A model generated the notes under the pieces. That model had not been told where the DNA came from, searched no databases, and saw only the letters and a program-made list of their open reading frames with translations. A DNA stretch of 19,854 bases from Gammaproteobacteria bacterium (GTDB lineage: Bacteria; Pseudomonadota; Gammaproteobacteria; SZUA-229), in the NCBI GenBank assembly GCA_026197015.1, contig JAPHRB010000142.1, forward strand, positions 1 to 19,854, read 5' to 3'. The first letter of the stretch is position 1, and each line of letters begins with the position of its first letter. This document shows, piece by piece, positions 1-8,021 of the stretch. Both the position numbers and the translations under genes were made by a program.

Positions 1-367
1 CTGCAGCTCACTCGACAATATATTGTTAAATTCATCCCTCTGCTGCAGTTGAAGTATTAATGCCTGCGCGTTCAGCCAGATTGCATCACCATCTAATCTA
101 AGCTGTGTGATTTGCTCACGGATTTCGGATAATCCCGCATTATTACTTTCACTCAGCAATAACGAGGTTAATCCACGCTCCACGGCCTCTAAATTGGAAG
201 CCCTGATAAGATCATCCGTCACCCTATTGACATAAACCATGTCTCTAGCTTCAATATACTCAAGGTAGGTAGATCTACCCCATTGGCCAACAAGACTAAC
301 AATTATGATGCTCAGAATAATAACTGAGCTATTTATAATCTTACGTTGGTCGATACTTGCCCACATC
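1..367 (-). CDS. N-terminal part of a membrane-anchored sensor/signalling protein (runs off left edge)
   Basis: A minus-strand frame stays open from an ATG at 367 to the window edge (122 codons). After a short polar start (MWASIDQRK) comes one hydrophobic segment, about residues 10-27 (IINSSVIILSIIIVSLVG). A hydrophilic, helix-rich stretch follows, containing RASNLEAVERGLTSLLL and later Gln/Leu-rich helices. An N-terminal membrane anchor followed by a periplasmic helical region with an 'A..LE..ERG....L' pattern is common in sensors such as methyl-accepting proteins, histidine kinases and GGDEF/EAL proteins. The output domain lies outside the window, so the class cannot be decided. The ATG is the first in the frame and directly precedes the membrane segment. 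I do not see a strong ribosome binding site. The protein family is inference; the open frame and membrane segment are seen directly. Confidence 0.6.
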
Positions 368-579
368 AAAGACACTCTCCGGTATTTGCGTAGCTATATT
401 TGTGTTTTATTATTACTTCAATCAAAAGATGATATATTGCGATTAATCATATAATAATAGTAAAAAAAGAAGCTTTTCCCAATAAATGCTGGAATATTAC
501 GTTTTTATTACAACGCCGTAAAAAAAAGATGTCTGTAGAACCTGGTTTTAATAAAACTTTACTGCTTTACAAATTACCA

Positions 580-965
580 GGATTCCACCGCTAAGGATGG
601 TATTTGACACCGCTAATTAAGCAACTCACTGAAGCTACCATAAAAGAAGAACTTGAAACTCATCTTGAAAGAGATGAGACGGCTAATCGTGAAAATTTCT
701 TCGACACTAAAACCATTAAATCATCTAGCGGTAACGTTGATATGCAAACTCATCGCTATGTTTGGGCTGGAGATGAGTTATCAGCATATGGCTTCACATA
801 TAGCTGATACTACGGACTAACAGTTTCTAATACTGCGATCAGTAACATAACAAAAAAACTTATTCCCGAACTTAAACAGTGACAACAGCGCCCATTCTTG
901 AGCTTTGCTTTAAGTGACATGAAGCATCATAACAAGCATGACAAACGATACATCTTTTTTCAAAA
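580..965 (+). pseudogene. Degenerate IS256-family transposase remnant
   Basis: Translating across stops and frameshifts gives a chain of segments that match, in order, the N-terminal half of IS256/Mutator-type transposases as I know them. They are KDGI-LTPLIKQLTEA (about 594-633), a TIKSSSG segment (from about 712), YGLTVSNTAISNITKK (about 811-858), LIPELKQ (to about 879) and QQRPF (about 883-897). The remnant carries at least one single-base deletion near 600 and in-frame TGA codons near 805 and 880; the second sits where a Trp codon is usual. The usual segment between the 'ETPRD'-like part and 'YALG' is missing. The catalytic DDE part and clear terminal repeats are absent. A frame from TTG at 604 to 807 is only an uninterrupted fragment of this fossil. 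The element is old and inactive. Confidence 0.72.
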
Positions 966-1136
966 CAGGGGGTGCTGCATTTATATATGAAATATTTGTT
1001 ATCACTGTCCTTCAGCTAAACCTGATAATCAATATCAGCCTGATCTTTTGTCAGATTTTCTTTTTTACTAGCGCAAAAAATCATTAATTAAGAAGTTAGA
1101 AAAACCAAATCTGACTAATAATAAAATTTGTCGTCA

Positions 1137-3047
1137 TTAAATTTCCTCTAACTGCTCCCAACGTTTATATGCCTGCTTTAACTCATATTCTATTTCTGAA
1201 ACACGAGAAGTTGTAATAGCTATAATATCTTTATTTTGTTGATAAAATTTTGCATCCGCCATTTTTTCTGTAATTTCTGACATTTCCGTATCAAGTTTTT
1301 CAATCAATATTGGTAACTCATCTAATTCCTTCTGTTCTTTAAAACTTAATTTTTTATGCGGCGTTTTCTTTACTGTATTAACATCTGTCTCTTTATTTGC
1401 TTCTTTATTTGCTCTTCCTTTAACAGATGTTTTCCTGTTTCTTGTCATTTTATCTTTAAATTGTCTTAACCAGTCTTCATAACCACCAACATATTCATTT
1501 ACCTGACAATCACCCTCAAAGACTAATGTGCTTGTTACCACATTATCTAGAAATGCCCTGTCATGGCTAATCAGAATCAAGGTGCCTTCAAATTGCATTA
1601 AAAGGTCTTCCAGCAACTCTAAAGTTTCAACATCCAGATCATTTGTAGGTTCATCCATTACCAGTAGATTAAATGGTTTTGCAAATAATTTTGCCAGCAT
1701 TAATCGATTCCGCTCTCCACCAGATAATGTACTCACCGGTGAGTTTGCTCTATCTGGTGCAAACAGGAAGTCACTTAAATAACTCATGACATGTTTTTCT
1801 CTACCAGCTACATCAATCTTATCTGTGCCAGGTGCGAGATTATCCCGAACACTTTTCTTTAAATCTAATTCAGCACGTAACTGATCAAAATAGGCAACTT
1901 CAAGTTTAGTTCCTAGCTCGACTTTGCCCTCATCAGGTTTTAGCTCACCTAGCATCAACTTGATTAAAGTTGATTTCCCCACACCATTAGGCCCAATAAT
2001 TCCAATTCGATCACCACGTGTTATTAATGTACTAAAGTTCTTTATTATCGGTGTGTCACCATAACTATAACTTACATTTTCAGCTTCAATAACTCGTTTA
2101 CCTGAGCTATCCTGAGCCGACACTTGCATGTTAACCTGACCTTTTTGCTCACGTCGTTGCATTCGCTCATTACGTAATGCTTTTAATGCACGCACCCTGC
2201 CTTCATTTCTGGTACGACGTGCTTTTATACCCTGTCGAATCCATACCTCTTCCTGCGCAAGTCGTTTATCAAATAAAGCATTTTCCTTTTCTTCATTTTC
2301 CAGAGACTCCTGCTTACGTAATAAATAGGTTTCGTAATTACCCGGCCATGATGTCAGCTTACCCCTGTCAAGCTCTATAATACGGGTTGCTAATCGCCTT
2401 AAAAATGATCTATCGTGGGTAACAAACAACACACTGCCGTTCCAGTTAAGCAAAAACTCTTCAACCCACTGAATAGACTCTACATCGAGATGGTTGGTTG
2501 GCTCGTCCAGTAATAATAAATCTGGCTCTGTAACTAATGCTCTACCTAACAATACTCGTCTTTTTAAACCACCTGATAACGAATTGAACTCATCATCAGT
2601 CGGCAGTTCAAGCAAGGAGAGTGTTGTTTCAATCTGTTGTGACAAACTCCAGCCATCTACAGCTTCAAGTTCATGTTGAATCCTCGATAATTCTTCCATT
2701 TTTTGATCAGTATAATCTTCAGCTAATTGCAGACTGCAGTGATGATAGCTTTTAAGTATCTCACCCACTCCTTCAAGCCCTGAAGCAACCACATCATATA
2801 CACTGCCATCTACATCATCAGGGATATCCTGAGTAAGATAAGCTATTTTCAGATTTTGCTTCTGCTCAACGCTGCCTTCATCTGCCTTAATCATCCCCCC
2901 AATAAGCTTCATAAGTGTGGATTTACCCTCACCATTACGTCCCAAAAGACATAAACGTTCTTTTGCTTCTATTTGCAAATTAAGTGAATCAAACAAGTTG
3001 GGGCCGCCAAAGCCCAGATTTATATTTCGTAAAGTGAGTAATGCCAT
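1137..3047 (-). CDS. uup: ABC-F family ATPase Uup
   Basis: A 636-residue cytoplasmic protein with two tandem ABC ATPase domains and no membrane segments, the layout and length of Uup (635 residues in E. coli). Domain 1 has Walker A GRNGEGKST (36-44), signature LSGGLKRR (156-163) and Walker B LLLLDEPTNHLD (176-187). The Lys/Arg/Glu-rich linker is at about 240-305. Domain 2 has Walker A GPNGVGKST (351-359), signature LSGGERNR (440-447) and LLVMDEPTNDLD (460-471). Residues after about 565 are charged and heptad-like, matching the C-terminal coiled-coil DNA-binding domain that separates Uup from EttA and YheS. ABC-F proteins act on ribosomes or nucleic acid rather than in transport; Uup is linked to precise transposon excision and ribosome function. 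The ATG at 3047 gives the expected MALLTLRNI start just before the first strand. The gene stands alone and is divergent from the gene at 3136. Confidence 0.95.
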   Translation of the reverse strand: MALLTLRNINLGFGGPNLFDSLNLQIEAKERLCLLGRNGEGKSTLMKLIGGMIKADEGSVEQKQNLKIAYLTQDIPDDVDGSVYDVVASGLEGVGEILKSYHHCSLQLAEDYTDQKMEELSRIQHELEAVDGWSLSQQIETTLSLLELPTDDEFNSLSGGLKRRVLLGRALVTEPDLLLLDEPTNHLDVESIQWVEEFLLNWNGSVLFVTHDRSFLRRLATRIIELDRGKLTSWPGNYETYLLRKQESLENEEKENALFDKRLAQEEVWIRQGIKARRTRNEGRVRALKALRNERMQRREQKGQVNMQVSAQDSSGKRVIEAENVSYSYGDTPIIKNFSTLITRGDRIGIIGPNGVGKSTLIKLMLGELKPDEGKVELGTKLEVAYFDQLRAELDLKKSVRDNLAPGTDKIDVAGREKHVMSYLSDFLFAPDRANSPVSTLSGGERNRLMLAKLFAKPFNLLVMDEPTNDLDVETLELLEDLLMQFEGTLILISHDRAFLDNVVTSTLVFEGDCQVNEYVGGYEDWLRQFKDKMTRNRKTSVKGRANKEANKETDVNTVKKTPHKKLSFKEQKELDELPILIEKLDTEMSEITEKMADAKFYQQNKDIIAITTSRVSEIEYELKQAYKRWEQLEEI

Positions 3048-3135
3048 AGATTTAATTAATAAATATCCTGTTAAGTAACGTGTATTTTATCAGAGCCAGA
3101 TAGTATTATTAGGTTTTTCGCCATATAGATTAAAA

Positions 3136-3528
3136 ATGAGCCTAACCATTCTTTCAATAATCGAATCACCTACACACCCTAAGTTATCTGGGCTTTTTCA
3201 GAGTATTGGGGCGCGTGAAATCAAGGTAAATTCATGCCGAAATGCAATTAAGGCGCTTAAAACCTATAAACCAGACTTTATTGTCGCTGAATTCTTTTAC
3301 GGTTATGGTAATAACTATGCGGGAGTGAATGTAAGTAATCTGGATGTTCTGCTATCAAGCTTGCCAAAATACTCACCCAATACCAAAACCATTGTATTTG
3401 TTCTTAAAGATGAAGCACAATACATCGAGAAACTAAACGCTCTGTACCCCCTACATGCTGCTTTCCTACATGATACGCCTGAATACGCTATTGAAGAAGT
3501 AATTATAAGCCCAAAAGAACAGGATTAA
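3136..3528 (+). CDS. Small orphan protein with a degenerate receiver-like fold
   Basis: This 130-residue protein has no signal peptide or membrane segment. I do not recognise a named family. The order of predicted elements resembles a response-regulator receiver domain: a first strand LTILSII, a helix around 14-24, a strand REIKVNS, a helix CRNAIKALKTY, a strand DFIVAEFFYG, a later strand TKTIVFVL, and a closing helix near EYAIEEVI. The usual acidic pair after strand 1 and the phosphoacceptor Asp at the end of strand 3 are not evident (the latter reads VAEFF). If this is a receiver, it is probably not phosphorylated. The ATG at 3136 gives a start at the first strand. The gene is divergent from uup with 88 bp between the starts, and the two may share a regulatory region. 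The fold is inference. Confidence 0.6.
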   Translation: MSLTILSIIESPTHPKLSGLFQSIGAREIKVNSCRNAIKALKTYKPDFIVAEFFYGYGNNYAGVNVSNLDVLLSSLPKYSPNTKTIVFVLKDEAQYIEKLNALYPLHAAFLHDTPEYAIEEVIISPKEQD

Positions 3529-3802
3529 CTGTGATTTTCACTAATTATAAAAACTAAAATGAAACACACCTTCTAGCTGCACCCTACACCAGCAAAACTG
3601 AAAGAGACACTCTCTATTCATACAGATATCATAAACACTAAAATGCTGGTAAACACTTTACTAAAAACTTTATTATTTTAGACATATTCATGAGCCTTAA
3701 AAAGATGCAAATTAGATGTATTAGTTTATATTCCGTCTAACATATTTACTCACGGATTTAGATCTGGTCTTACAATTATTTAGCTTAATGAGAACTTGAA
3801 TT

Positions 3803-4243
3803 CTGTGTTTTCGCCTTTGTGGCGAGTGGCTTTCTTTTATGAAAGCCGTTCATGGCTTTCACCCTTCGGGCCATGCAGAGCATGTTCAAAAACGCTCCAG
3901 ACGTTTTTAGTCAACAGCCCAAAAATAAAAACCATGGGAAAGTCACCAAAGAAATACCGCCCCGCTATAACCAGGCTTTAATTTATAAAAAACATAAATA
4001 AAAGCGCCTTCTTCATTCCCGATTTATTTGGCCGCTGCGAATAAATTTGTTGGAAACAAATTTAATTATGCTCCGCAATACCCGAAGGGTGAGTATCAGG
4101 GATGATACGAATAGCTCACGAATTATAGAGCCAATTCGCTCAGACAGTCCTCACGGATAAAATTGCCGGGAGCAATTTTATCCATGCTCTGCATGGGCCG
4201 CAGGCTGGAGGGCAGGAAGCCCGACATAAAGCCCCAAATAAAT
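3803..4243. repeat. Hairpin-rich intergenic repeat element (about 440 bp)
   Basis: A dense series of inverted repeats fills this non-coding block. TCGCC/GGCGA is at 3811-3825. GGCTTTC (3828-3834), GAAAGCC (3841-3847) and GGCTTTC (3854-3860) lie in a row, so the middle arm can pair with either neighbour. AAAAACG/CGTTTTT is at 3888-3908. A perfect 9-bp stem with a 3-nt loop is at 4043-4063. A perfect 12-bp stem with a 5-nt loop is at 4155-4183. A 17-bp segment at 3868-3884 recurs inverted at 4183-4199 with one mismatch, bracketing the element interior. From memory, the phrases AAAGTCACCAAAGAAA and (reverse strand) GAGGACTGTCTGAG recur in intergenic repeats of many gammaproteobacteria. No coding sequence is supported here; exact ends are approximate. 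Confidence 0.7.
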
Positions 4244-4433
4244 CACTCATACATCAGCCTGCTTAATGGGGTAATGAATTAAAAGAATAGAATAACAAAC
4301 AGATTCACTGGACTAGTTGATATTAAAATACTGAATTTATTACTATGTATTAAAAGCCACACTATTCCAGCTTTCACAGGACTACATGACAGATTATTTT
4401 TCATTTTAAAAACCAGCTCTTATTGGTTTTAAT

Positions 4434-4469
4434 TTTCAACTCGTTCCCACGCAGGAGCATGAGAACGAA
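4434..4469. repeat. GTTCCC-type hairpin repeat, copy 1 (decayed)
   Basis: Bases 4434-4458 are identical over 25 bp to 4556-4580. The stem CTCGTTCCC (4440-4448) faces GAGAACGAA (4461-4469) with two mismatches, so this copy is decayed compared with copy 2. Short 'CTCGTTCCCACGC...GGGAACGAG' hairpins are, from memory, common scattered repeats in gammaproteobacterial genomes. Between the two copies lies an AACGCAAATGAACGC-like simple pattern (from about 4499) that also tends to occur beside such hairpins. Confidence 0.7.
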
Positions 4470-4555
4470 TAATAGCACTTTTATCAGGTGTAAAAGAAAA
4501 CGCAAATGAACGCTAATAAACGCAAATACAAAACCACAGGATATACAGGTCTGGG

Positions 4556-4591
4556 TTTCAACTCGTTCCCACGCAGGAGCGGGGGAACGAG
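4556..4591. repeat. GTTCCC-type hairpin repeat, copy 2 (intact stem)
   Basis: CTCGTTCCC (4562-4570) pairs perfectly with GGGAACGAG (4583-4591) across a 12-nt loop. The left 25 bp are identical to copy 1, placed 122 bp upstream in the same orientation. It sits about 135 bp past the 3' end of the leftward regulator gene. No T-run follows on either strand, so it is listed as a repeat rather than an intrinsic terminator. Confidence 0.75.
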
Positions 4592-4725
4592 AAATAATGC
4601 TGATAAAGTAGAATAAAGATAATGTCCTGTTAAGTCATAACATAAACTATAATTGTAAGTTCAGATATGAACAACTAAAACTAAAGCCTGATTTTCTTTT
4701 TTCCTTAGACTAAATATTTAAAATT

Positions 4726-5649
4726 TCACTCATCTCCCCAGATAAGCTCACCCGTGTTACTTAAATCATAACCACTAAGACTTTCAGCCTGCTGCTGGCA
4801 GGCTGGTGATTTTAGTCGGTTTATCAATGACTGAAATAATCGCCGAAACCATATTTGTCTGGGTATGGCCAAATCAAAAGACTCCCAGCCAAGAGGAATA
4901 AAATCAAGCCCATATTCAGTTGCTGCTGCGCGTACACCGGGAGCGATATCAGCTTTGTCCATAGCGATAGACGCTGCCGCCTCTCGCTCTGATAACGCTT
5001 CAGTCACACAGTTAAGATCGTCAACATTTAAATTATACTGGCTTAACTGTTCCATTAAAAAACGTTGTGCACCCGCACCTGATTGACGTCGCGACCAGCG
5101 TAGCGGACTTTTGAAAAGGTCTTCGATAGATTGTTTCTGTACGCCTGAATCTTTCCTGATCATTAATCCCTGTTCACGTTTGAAAGCGTGTATGAGTACC
5201 CAGTTTTTTGCATCAGAGTGTTGCTTGAGTAAAGCAGGGTGGCGAATATGACTTTCGCTGTCCGGCCCCCAGTGAATACCACATACATCTACTCGACGTG
5301 ATTCTAATAAGTTTAAACCTAACTGAGTGCCGGTTGGGCTATAACTGATAAGTGCATAAGGGCCGGTTTCTGTTGCGTAATCTAACACCACCCGATAAAG
5401 CAGGGGATCATCACTGCCGGCTAAAATAAGCCTGTCTGTGAGCAGGCCACCATGTGAGGAGTCAAACATCCATTTATCGATGAGCTCACGTGGAAACATC
5501 CATTTTCCGGTTATTTTTGTAGCGGGTATTCTGTTTTCAGATAACAGGGCATATATTTTTTTATCGTTAAGGTGCAGGTAGTTTGCAACCTGTTTTACGC
5601 TCATGTAAACCAGTTCGTTATCTGGCTCAGTCTGTAAGTTGGCAGACAT
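4726..5649 (-). CDS. HTH plus PBP-like domain regulator (probable formate/molybdenum-linked)
   Basis: A 307-residue protein when started at the ATG at 5649, one base after the fdhD stop. The open frame could extend to 5736, but that would overlap fdhD by 86 bp with a non-conserved leader, so the shorter form is chosen. Residues 16-62 (MSVKQVANYLHLNDKKIYAL ... GKWMFPRELIDKW) form an excisionase/MerR-like helix-turn-helix. From about 70 the protein matches the periplasmic-binding-protein-like domain of cytoplasmic regulators related to ModE/MoeA-type substrate sensors, with GSDDPLL near the start, SPTGTQLGLNLLESRRVDVCGIH, and SGAGAQRFLMEQL. There is no signal peptide. As third gene of the moaA-fdhD operon it probably senses a small anion or cofactor-related ligand and controls this locus. 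The ligand and targets are unknown; the domain call is stronger than the role. Confidence 0.82.
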   Translation of the reverse strand: MSANLQTEPDNELVYMSVKQVANYLHLNDKKIYALLSENRIPATKITGKWMFPRELIDKWMFDSSHGGLLTDRLILAGSDDPLLYRVVLDYATETGPYALISYSPTGTQLGLNLLESRRVDVCGIHWGPDSESHIRHPALLKQHSDAKNWVLIHAFKREQGLMIRKDSGVQKQSIEDLFKSPLRWSRRQSGAGAQRFLMEQLSQYNLNVDDLNCVTEALSEREAAASIAMDKADIAPGVRAAATEYGLDFIPLGWESFDLAIPRQIWFRRLFQSLINRLKSPACQQQAESLSGYDLSNTGELIWGDE

Positions 5650-5650
5650 G

Positions 5651-6580
5651 TTAGTTACCGAGCTGGTTAACATTGGTTTTATGGTCACTGCTTTGATTAT
5701 TATGTTTCTGCTGAATTTTATTAGCTGTATCGTCAATTTTGTTTATTTCATCAAACTCGACAAATTCTGTGCCATTATAAATCATGAAATGGCGACCCTT
5801 GGCACGCGCAATTAATGTCACGCCAACCTTGCGCGCCAGATCCCGACCCATCTGAGTAACCCCGGAGCGTGATAAAAGAATTGGTATGCCCATCTGCGCC
5901 ACTTTAATCACCATCTCCGATGTCAGACGCCCGGTGGTGTAAAATATTTTGTTATAACCTTCGGTCTGATTCAGCCACATGTGGCCGGCGATGGCATCAA
6001 CCGCATTATGGCGACCCACATCTTCTACGAAACGCATAATGTTTGACTGCTGGCAAAGTGCGCAGCCATGCACCGCACCTGCACGTTTATAAACTTCGTT
6101 GTAATCATTAAGATTTTTTAACAGTGAATAAATAGTTGATTGTTTAATTTGTGTTTCAGTTAAAGATATTTTATCAATGTTATCCATTAGATCGCCGAAT
6201 ACAGTACCCTGGCCGCAACCTGTGGTTATGGTGCGTTTATTAAGTTTTTCATGCAGGTTGTCTAATTTTAGGTGTGTGGTAACGGCAACTGAATCGGTCT
6301 CCCAGTCTACCTGTATCGATTTTATATTTTCGATATCAGAGATCATGTTCTGATTGCGCAACCATCCAAGTATCAACAGCTCAGGTTGTGTGCCAAGTGT
6401 CATCACGGTAACGATTTCACGTTTATCAAGAAAGATCGTCAGTGGGCGTTCAGCTGCGATGTAACTGGTACGAATTTTACAAAATTCATCAACCGCATTA
6501 ACCGCTGCTGACGCGTCAAGCCCGGCATTTGTCATCTCGGGTTTATATAAATTCTGTTTTGTTATCTCAGTTATCATCAT
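5651..6580 (-). CDS. fdhD: Formate dehydrogenase accessory sulfurtransferase FdhD
   Basis: FdhD passes sulfur from a cysteine desulfurase to the molybdenum cofactor of formate dehydrogenase, a step needed for activity. This 309-residue protein has the family hallmarks: PLTIFLDKREIVTVM (46-60), TTGCGQGTVFG (119-129), EDVGRHNAVDAIAGH (186-200), FYTTGRLTSEMV (213-224) and ILLSRSGVTQMG (234-245). Family members such as E. coli FdhD have a CxxC pair in the loop at about 122. Here that loop has only Cys122, while a CxxC (Cys173-Ala-Leu-Cys176) sits in HGCALC just before the EDVGRHNA motif. The start ATG at 6580 shares one base with the moaA stop (TAATG) and has GGGAGG upstream. The next gene begins one base after its stop. 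This tight packing implies co-translation with moaA and the regulator. Confidence 0.95.
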   Translation of the reverse strand: MMITEITKQNLYKPEMTNAGLDASAAVNAVDEFCKIRTSYIAAERPLTIFLDKREIVTVMTLGTQPELLILGWLRNQNMISDIENIKSIQVDWETDSVAVTTHLKLDNLHEKLNKRTITTGCGQGTVFGDLMDNIDKISLTETQIKQSTIYSLLKNLNDYNEVYKRAGAVHGCALCQQSNIMRFVEDVGRHNAVDAIAGHMWLNQTEGYNKIFYTTGRLTSEMVIKVAQMGIPILLSRSGVTQMGRDLARKVGVTLIARAKGRHFMIYNGTEFVEFDEINKIDDTANKIQQKHNNQSSDHKTNVNQLGN

Positions 6581-7635
6581 TAACCTCCCGTGGTATTCAT
6601 ATGCCTTAAAATCACTTCATGTGTTTTGAGATCAAAATCATGGCCTTTCGGTTTTATTAACATGGACTGGATGATGGCCTCACGCAGGGCTTCTTCATTG
6701 CCCGCAGAACCTGCAGGGTGAGCACGCACCACATGTCTGAGATCTTTTGAATGTTCCTGCCCCAGGCAGAGAAGTAGTTTTCCTTCGGCAGTGAGCCTTA
6801 CACGATTACAGGTATCACAAAAATTGTGACTGTGGGGTGAGATGAAACCAACTCGCGAGTCACTGTCGGGCATCTGATAATAACGGGCAGGGCCACCTGT
6901 ATTTTCCGTGTTGGCGATTAATTCATATCGCTGACGTAAGTCAGCAAGAATCTCATCACTTGAATAAAAAGTTTTCGCGCGGTCATGATCATTCACAATA
7001 CCGAGTGGCATTTCTTCTATAAAACTAATGTCCATGCCTCGATTTCGTGCAAAGTCTACCAGGTCGGTGACTTCATCATGGTTCATGTTTTTTAGTATGA
7101 CACTGTTAATTTTTACTTTCTTAAATCCGGCTTCTAAAGCTGCATCGATACCGGCTAATGTTTTGTGTAGTTTACCGACACGTGTGATTTTATGAAAACG
7201 GTCGGCTCTGATGGTATCCAGGCTGATATTGACACGTGTCACACCGGCATTGAACAGATCTCTGGCATACCTTGTCAGTTGGCTCGCATTTGTGGTGATG
7301 GTTAAATCGTTAAGGCCATCGAGCTGCCCGAGTTCTTCAAATACTTTCATGATGTTACTACGTGTTAGTGGCTCGCCACCGGTAATGCGTATTTTGTTAA
7401 CACCCAGATCTACAAATGTTTTTCCGATGCGCACGACTTCTTCAAGCGTAAGCAGCTGGGCGCGGGGCACGAACTGCATGTCATCCGACATGCAATATAC
7501 ACACCTCAGATCACAGCGGTCAGTAACAGATATTCTTAAATAGGTGACTTTTCTACCGAATCGATCGGTTAGTTGGGCTTGAGGTTTTATCTTCTCATTC
7601 TGTTTAATCGATAGCTGGTTGAATTTCTGTTGCAT
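6580..7635 (-). CDS. moaA: GTP 3',8-cyclase MoaA
   Basis: MoaA is a radical SAM enzyme that converts GTP to 3',8-cyclo-GTP, the first step of molybdenum cofactor synthesis. The 351-residue product has the N-terminal cluster motif CDLRCVYC (Cys41, 45, 48), the SAM-binding ITGGEPL (84-90), and the C-terminal cluster cysteines in FCDTCNRVR and LLLC (Cys273, 276, 290). It ends in the conserved Gly-Gly that reaches toward the active site. An AGAGGG ribosome binding site lies just upstream of the ATG at 7635. It leads a leftward operon with fdhD and the HTH/PBP regulator, so a cofactor supply gene is placed with the enzyme that uses it. A second moaA for general use may exist elsewhere; the window cannot show this. 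A weaker sigma-54-like promoter lies about 105 bp upstream. Confidence 0.96.
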   Translation of the reverse strand: MQQKFNQLSIKQNEKIKPQAQLTDRFGRKVTYLRISVTDRCDLRCVYCMSDDMQFVPRAQLLTLEEVVRIGKTFVDLGVNKIRITGGEPLTRSNIMKVFEELGQLDGLNDLTITTNASQLTRYARDLFNAGVTRVNISLDTIRADRFHKITRVGKLHKTLAGIDAALEAGFKKVKINSVILKNMNHDEVTDLVDFARNRGMDISFIEEMPLGIVNDHDRAKTFYSSDEILADLRQRYELIANTENTGGPARYYQMPDSDSRVGFISPHSHNFCDTCNRVRLTAEGKLLLCLGQEHSKDLRHVVRAHPAGSAGNEEALREAIIQSMLIKPKGHDFDLKTHEVILRHMNTTGG

Positions 7636-7740
7636 CCTCGGCCCTCTAAATAAATAGTAAACATGAATCGATATTAAATAAAAAAACAGGTAAATATGAA
7701 AAATTATATTTGGAAATTATAGATAATATGTGAAATTTAT

Positions 7741-7756
7741 AGCAAGTACTGTTCCT
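7741..7756 (-). promoter_or_regulatory. Candidate sigma-54 promoter for moaA-fdhD-regulator
   Basis: Read on the minus strand, this is AGGAACAGTACTTGCT. The invariant GG (7755-7754) and GC (7743-7742) have the exact spacing of the -24/-12 consensus TGGCACG-N4-TTGCW, and 9 of the 12 specified bases match. Transcription would begin near 7730 and give a leader of about 95 nt before moaA. The match is weaker than that of the rightward promoter. Confidence comes partly from the mirrored arrangement. Confidence 0.45.
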
Positions 7757-7883
7757 ATTCTAATAGATCATGGTTAAGTCGTTTTACAGATGAGTTAAAA
7801 GCCTTAAGAGTCAGCATCTGTCTATGGTTAATTAACTTATGGTGTTAGTTGAACATTGAGGGTTTATTTTTAATACTGGGGTA

Positions 7884-7955
7884 ATTTGTCTCAATTTTAA
7901 AATCCGCAACAGACAATTTGTCGCATTTTGTTATTAGTAATATTAATCGACAAAT
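7884..7955. promoter_or_regulatory. Three ATTTGTC motifs: candidate enhancer-binding-protein site
   Basis: ATTTGTC occurs at 7884-7890 (plus) and 7916-7922 (plus), and inverted as GACAAAT at 7949-7955. The middle copy is part of the odd palindrome GACAATTTGTC (7912-7922). Spacing between copies is 32-33 bp, about three helical turns. The cluster lies roughly 70-140 bp upstream of the rightward -24 element and 130-200 bp upstream of the leftward one, where activators of sigma-54 promoters usually bind. The cognate protein is not identified. Confidence 0.45.
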
Positions 7956-8021
7956 CTCCCACATCATTAATGCAAACGTTTAAACACGGGTTTGTAGTGA
8001 TAAAAGCAATATTTTTCAGTC

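Noticed and set aside
604..807. 67-codon open frame from TTG
   Set aside because: It is one uninterrupted piece of the decayed IS256 transposase; homologous segments continue past its stop and before its start.
1050..1115. Inverted repeat GTCAGATTT/AAATCTGAC past the uup stop as a terminator
   Set aside because: The arms are about 48 bp apart and no T-run follows on the minus strand, so an intrinsic terminator is not supported.
3796..3981. 61-codon open frame
   Set aside because: It lies wholly in the hairpin-rich repeat element, and its sequence follows the repeat arms rather than any protein pattern.
5650..5736. 29-codon N-terminal extension of the HTH/PBP regulator
   Set aside because: It would overlap fdhD by 86 bp and adds no recognisable sequence; the ATG one base after the fdhD stop is the natural start.
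7636..7740. Moco riboswitch upstream of moaA
   Set aside because: The leader is AT-rich and lacks the GC-rich multi-stem structure and conserved loops expected of that RNA.
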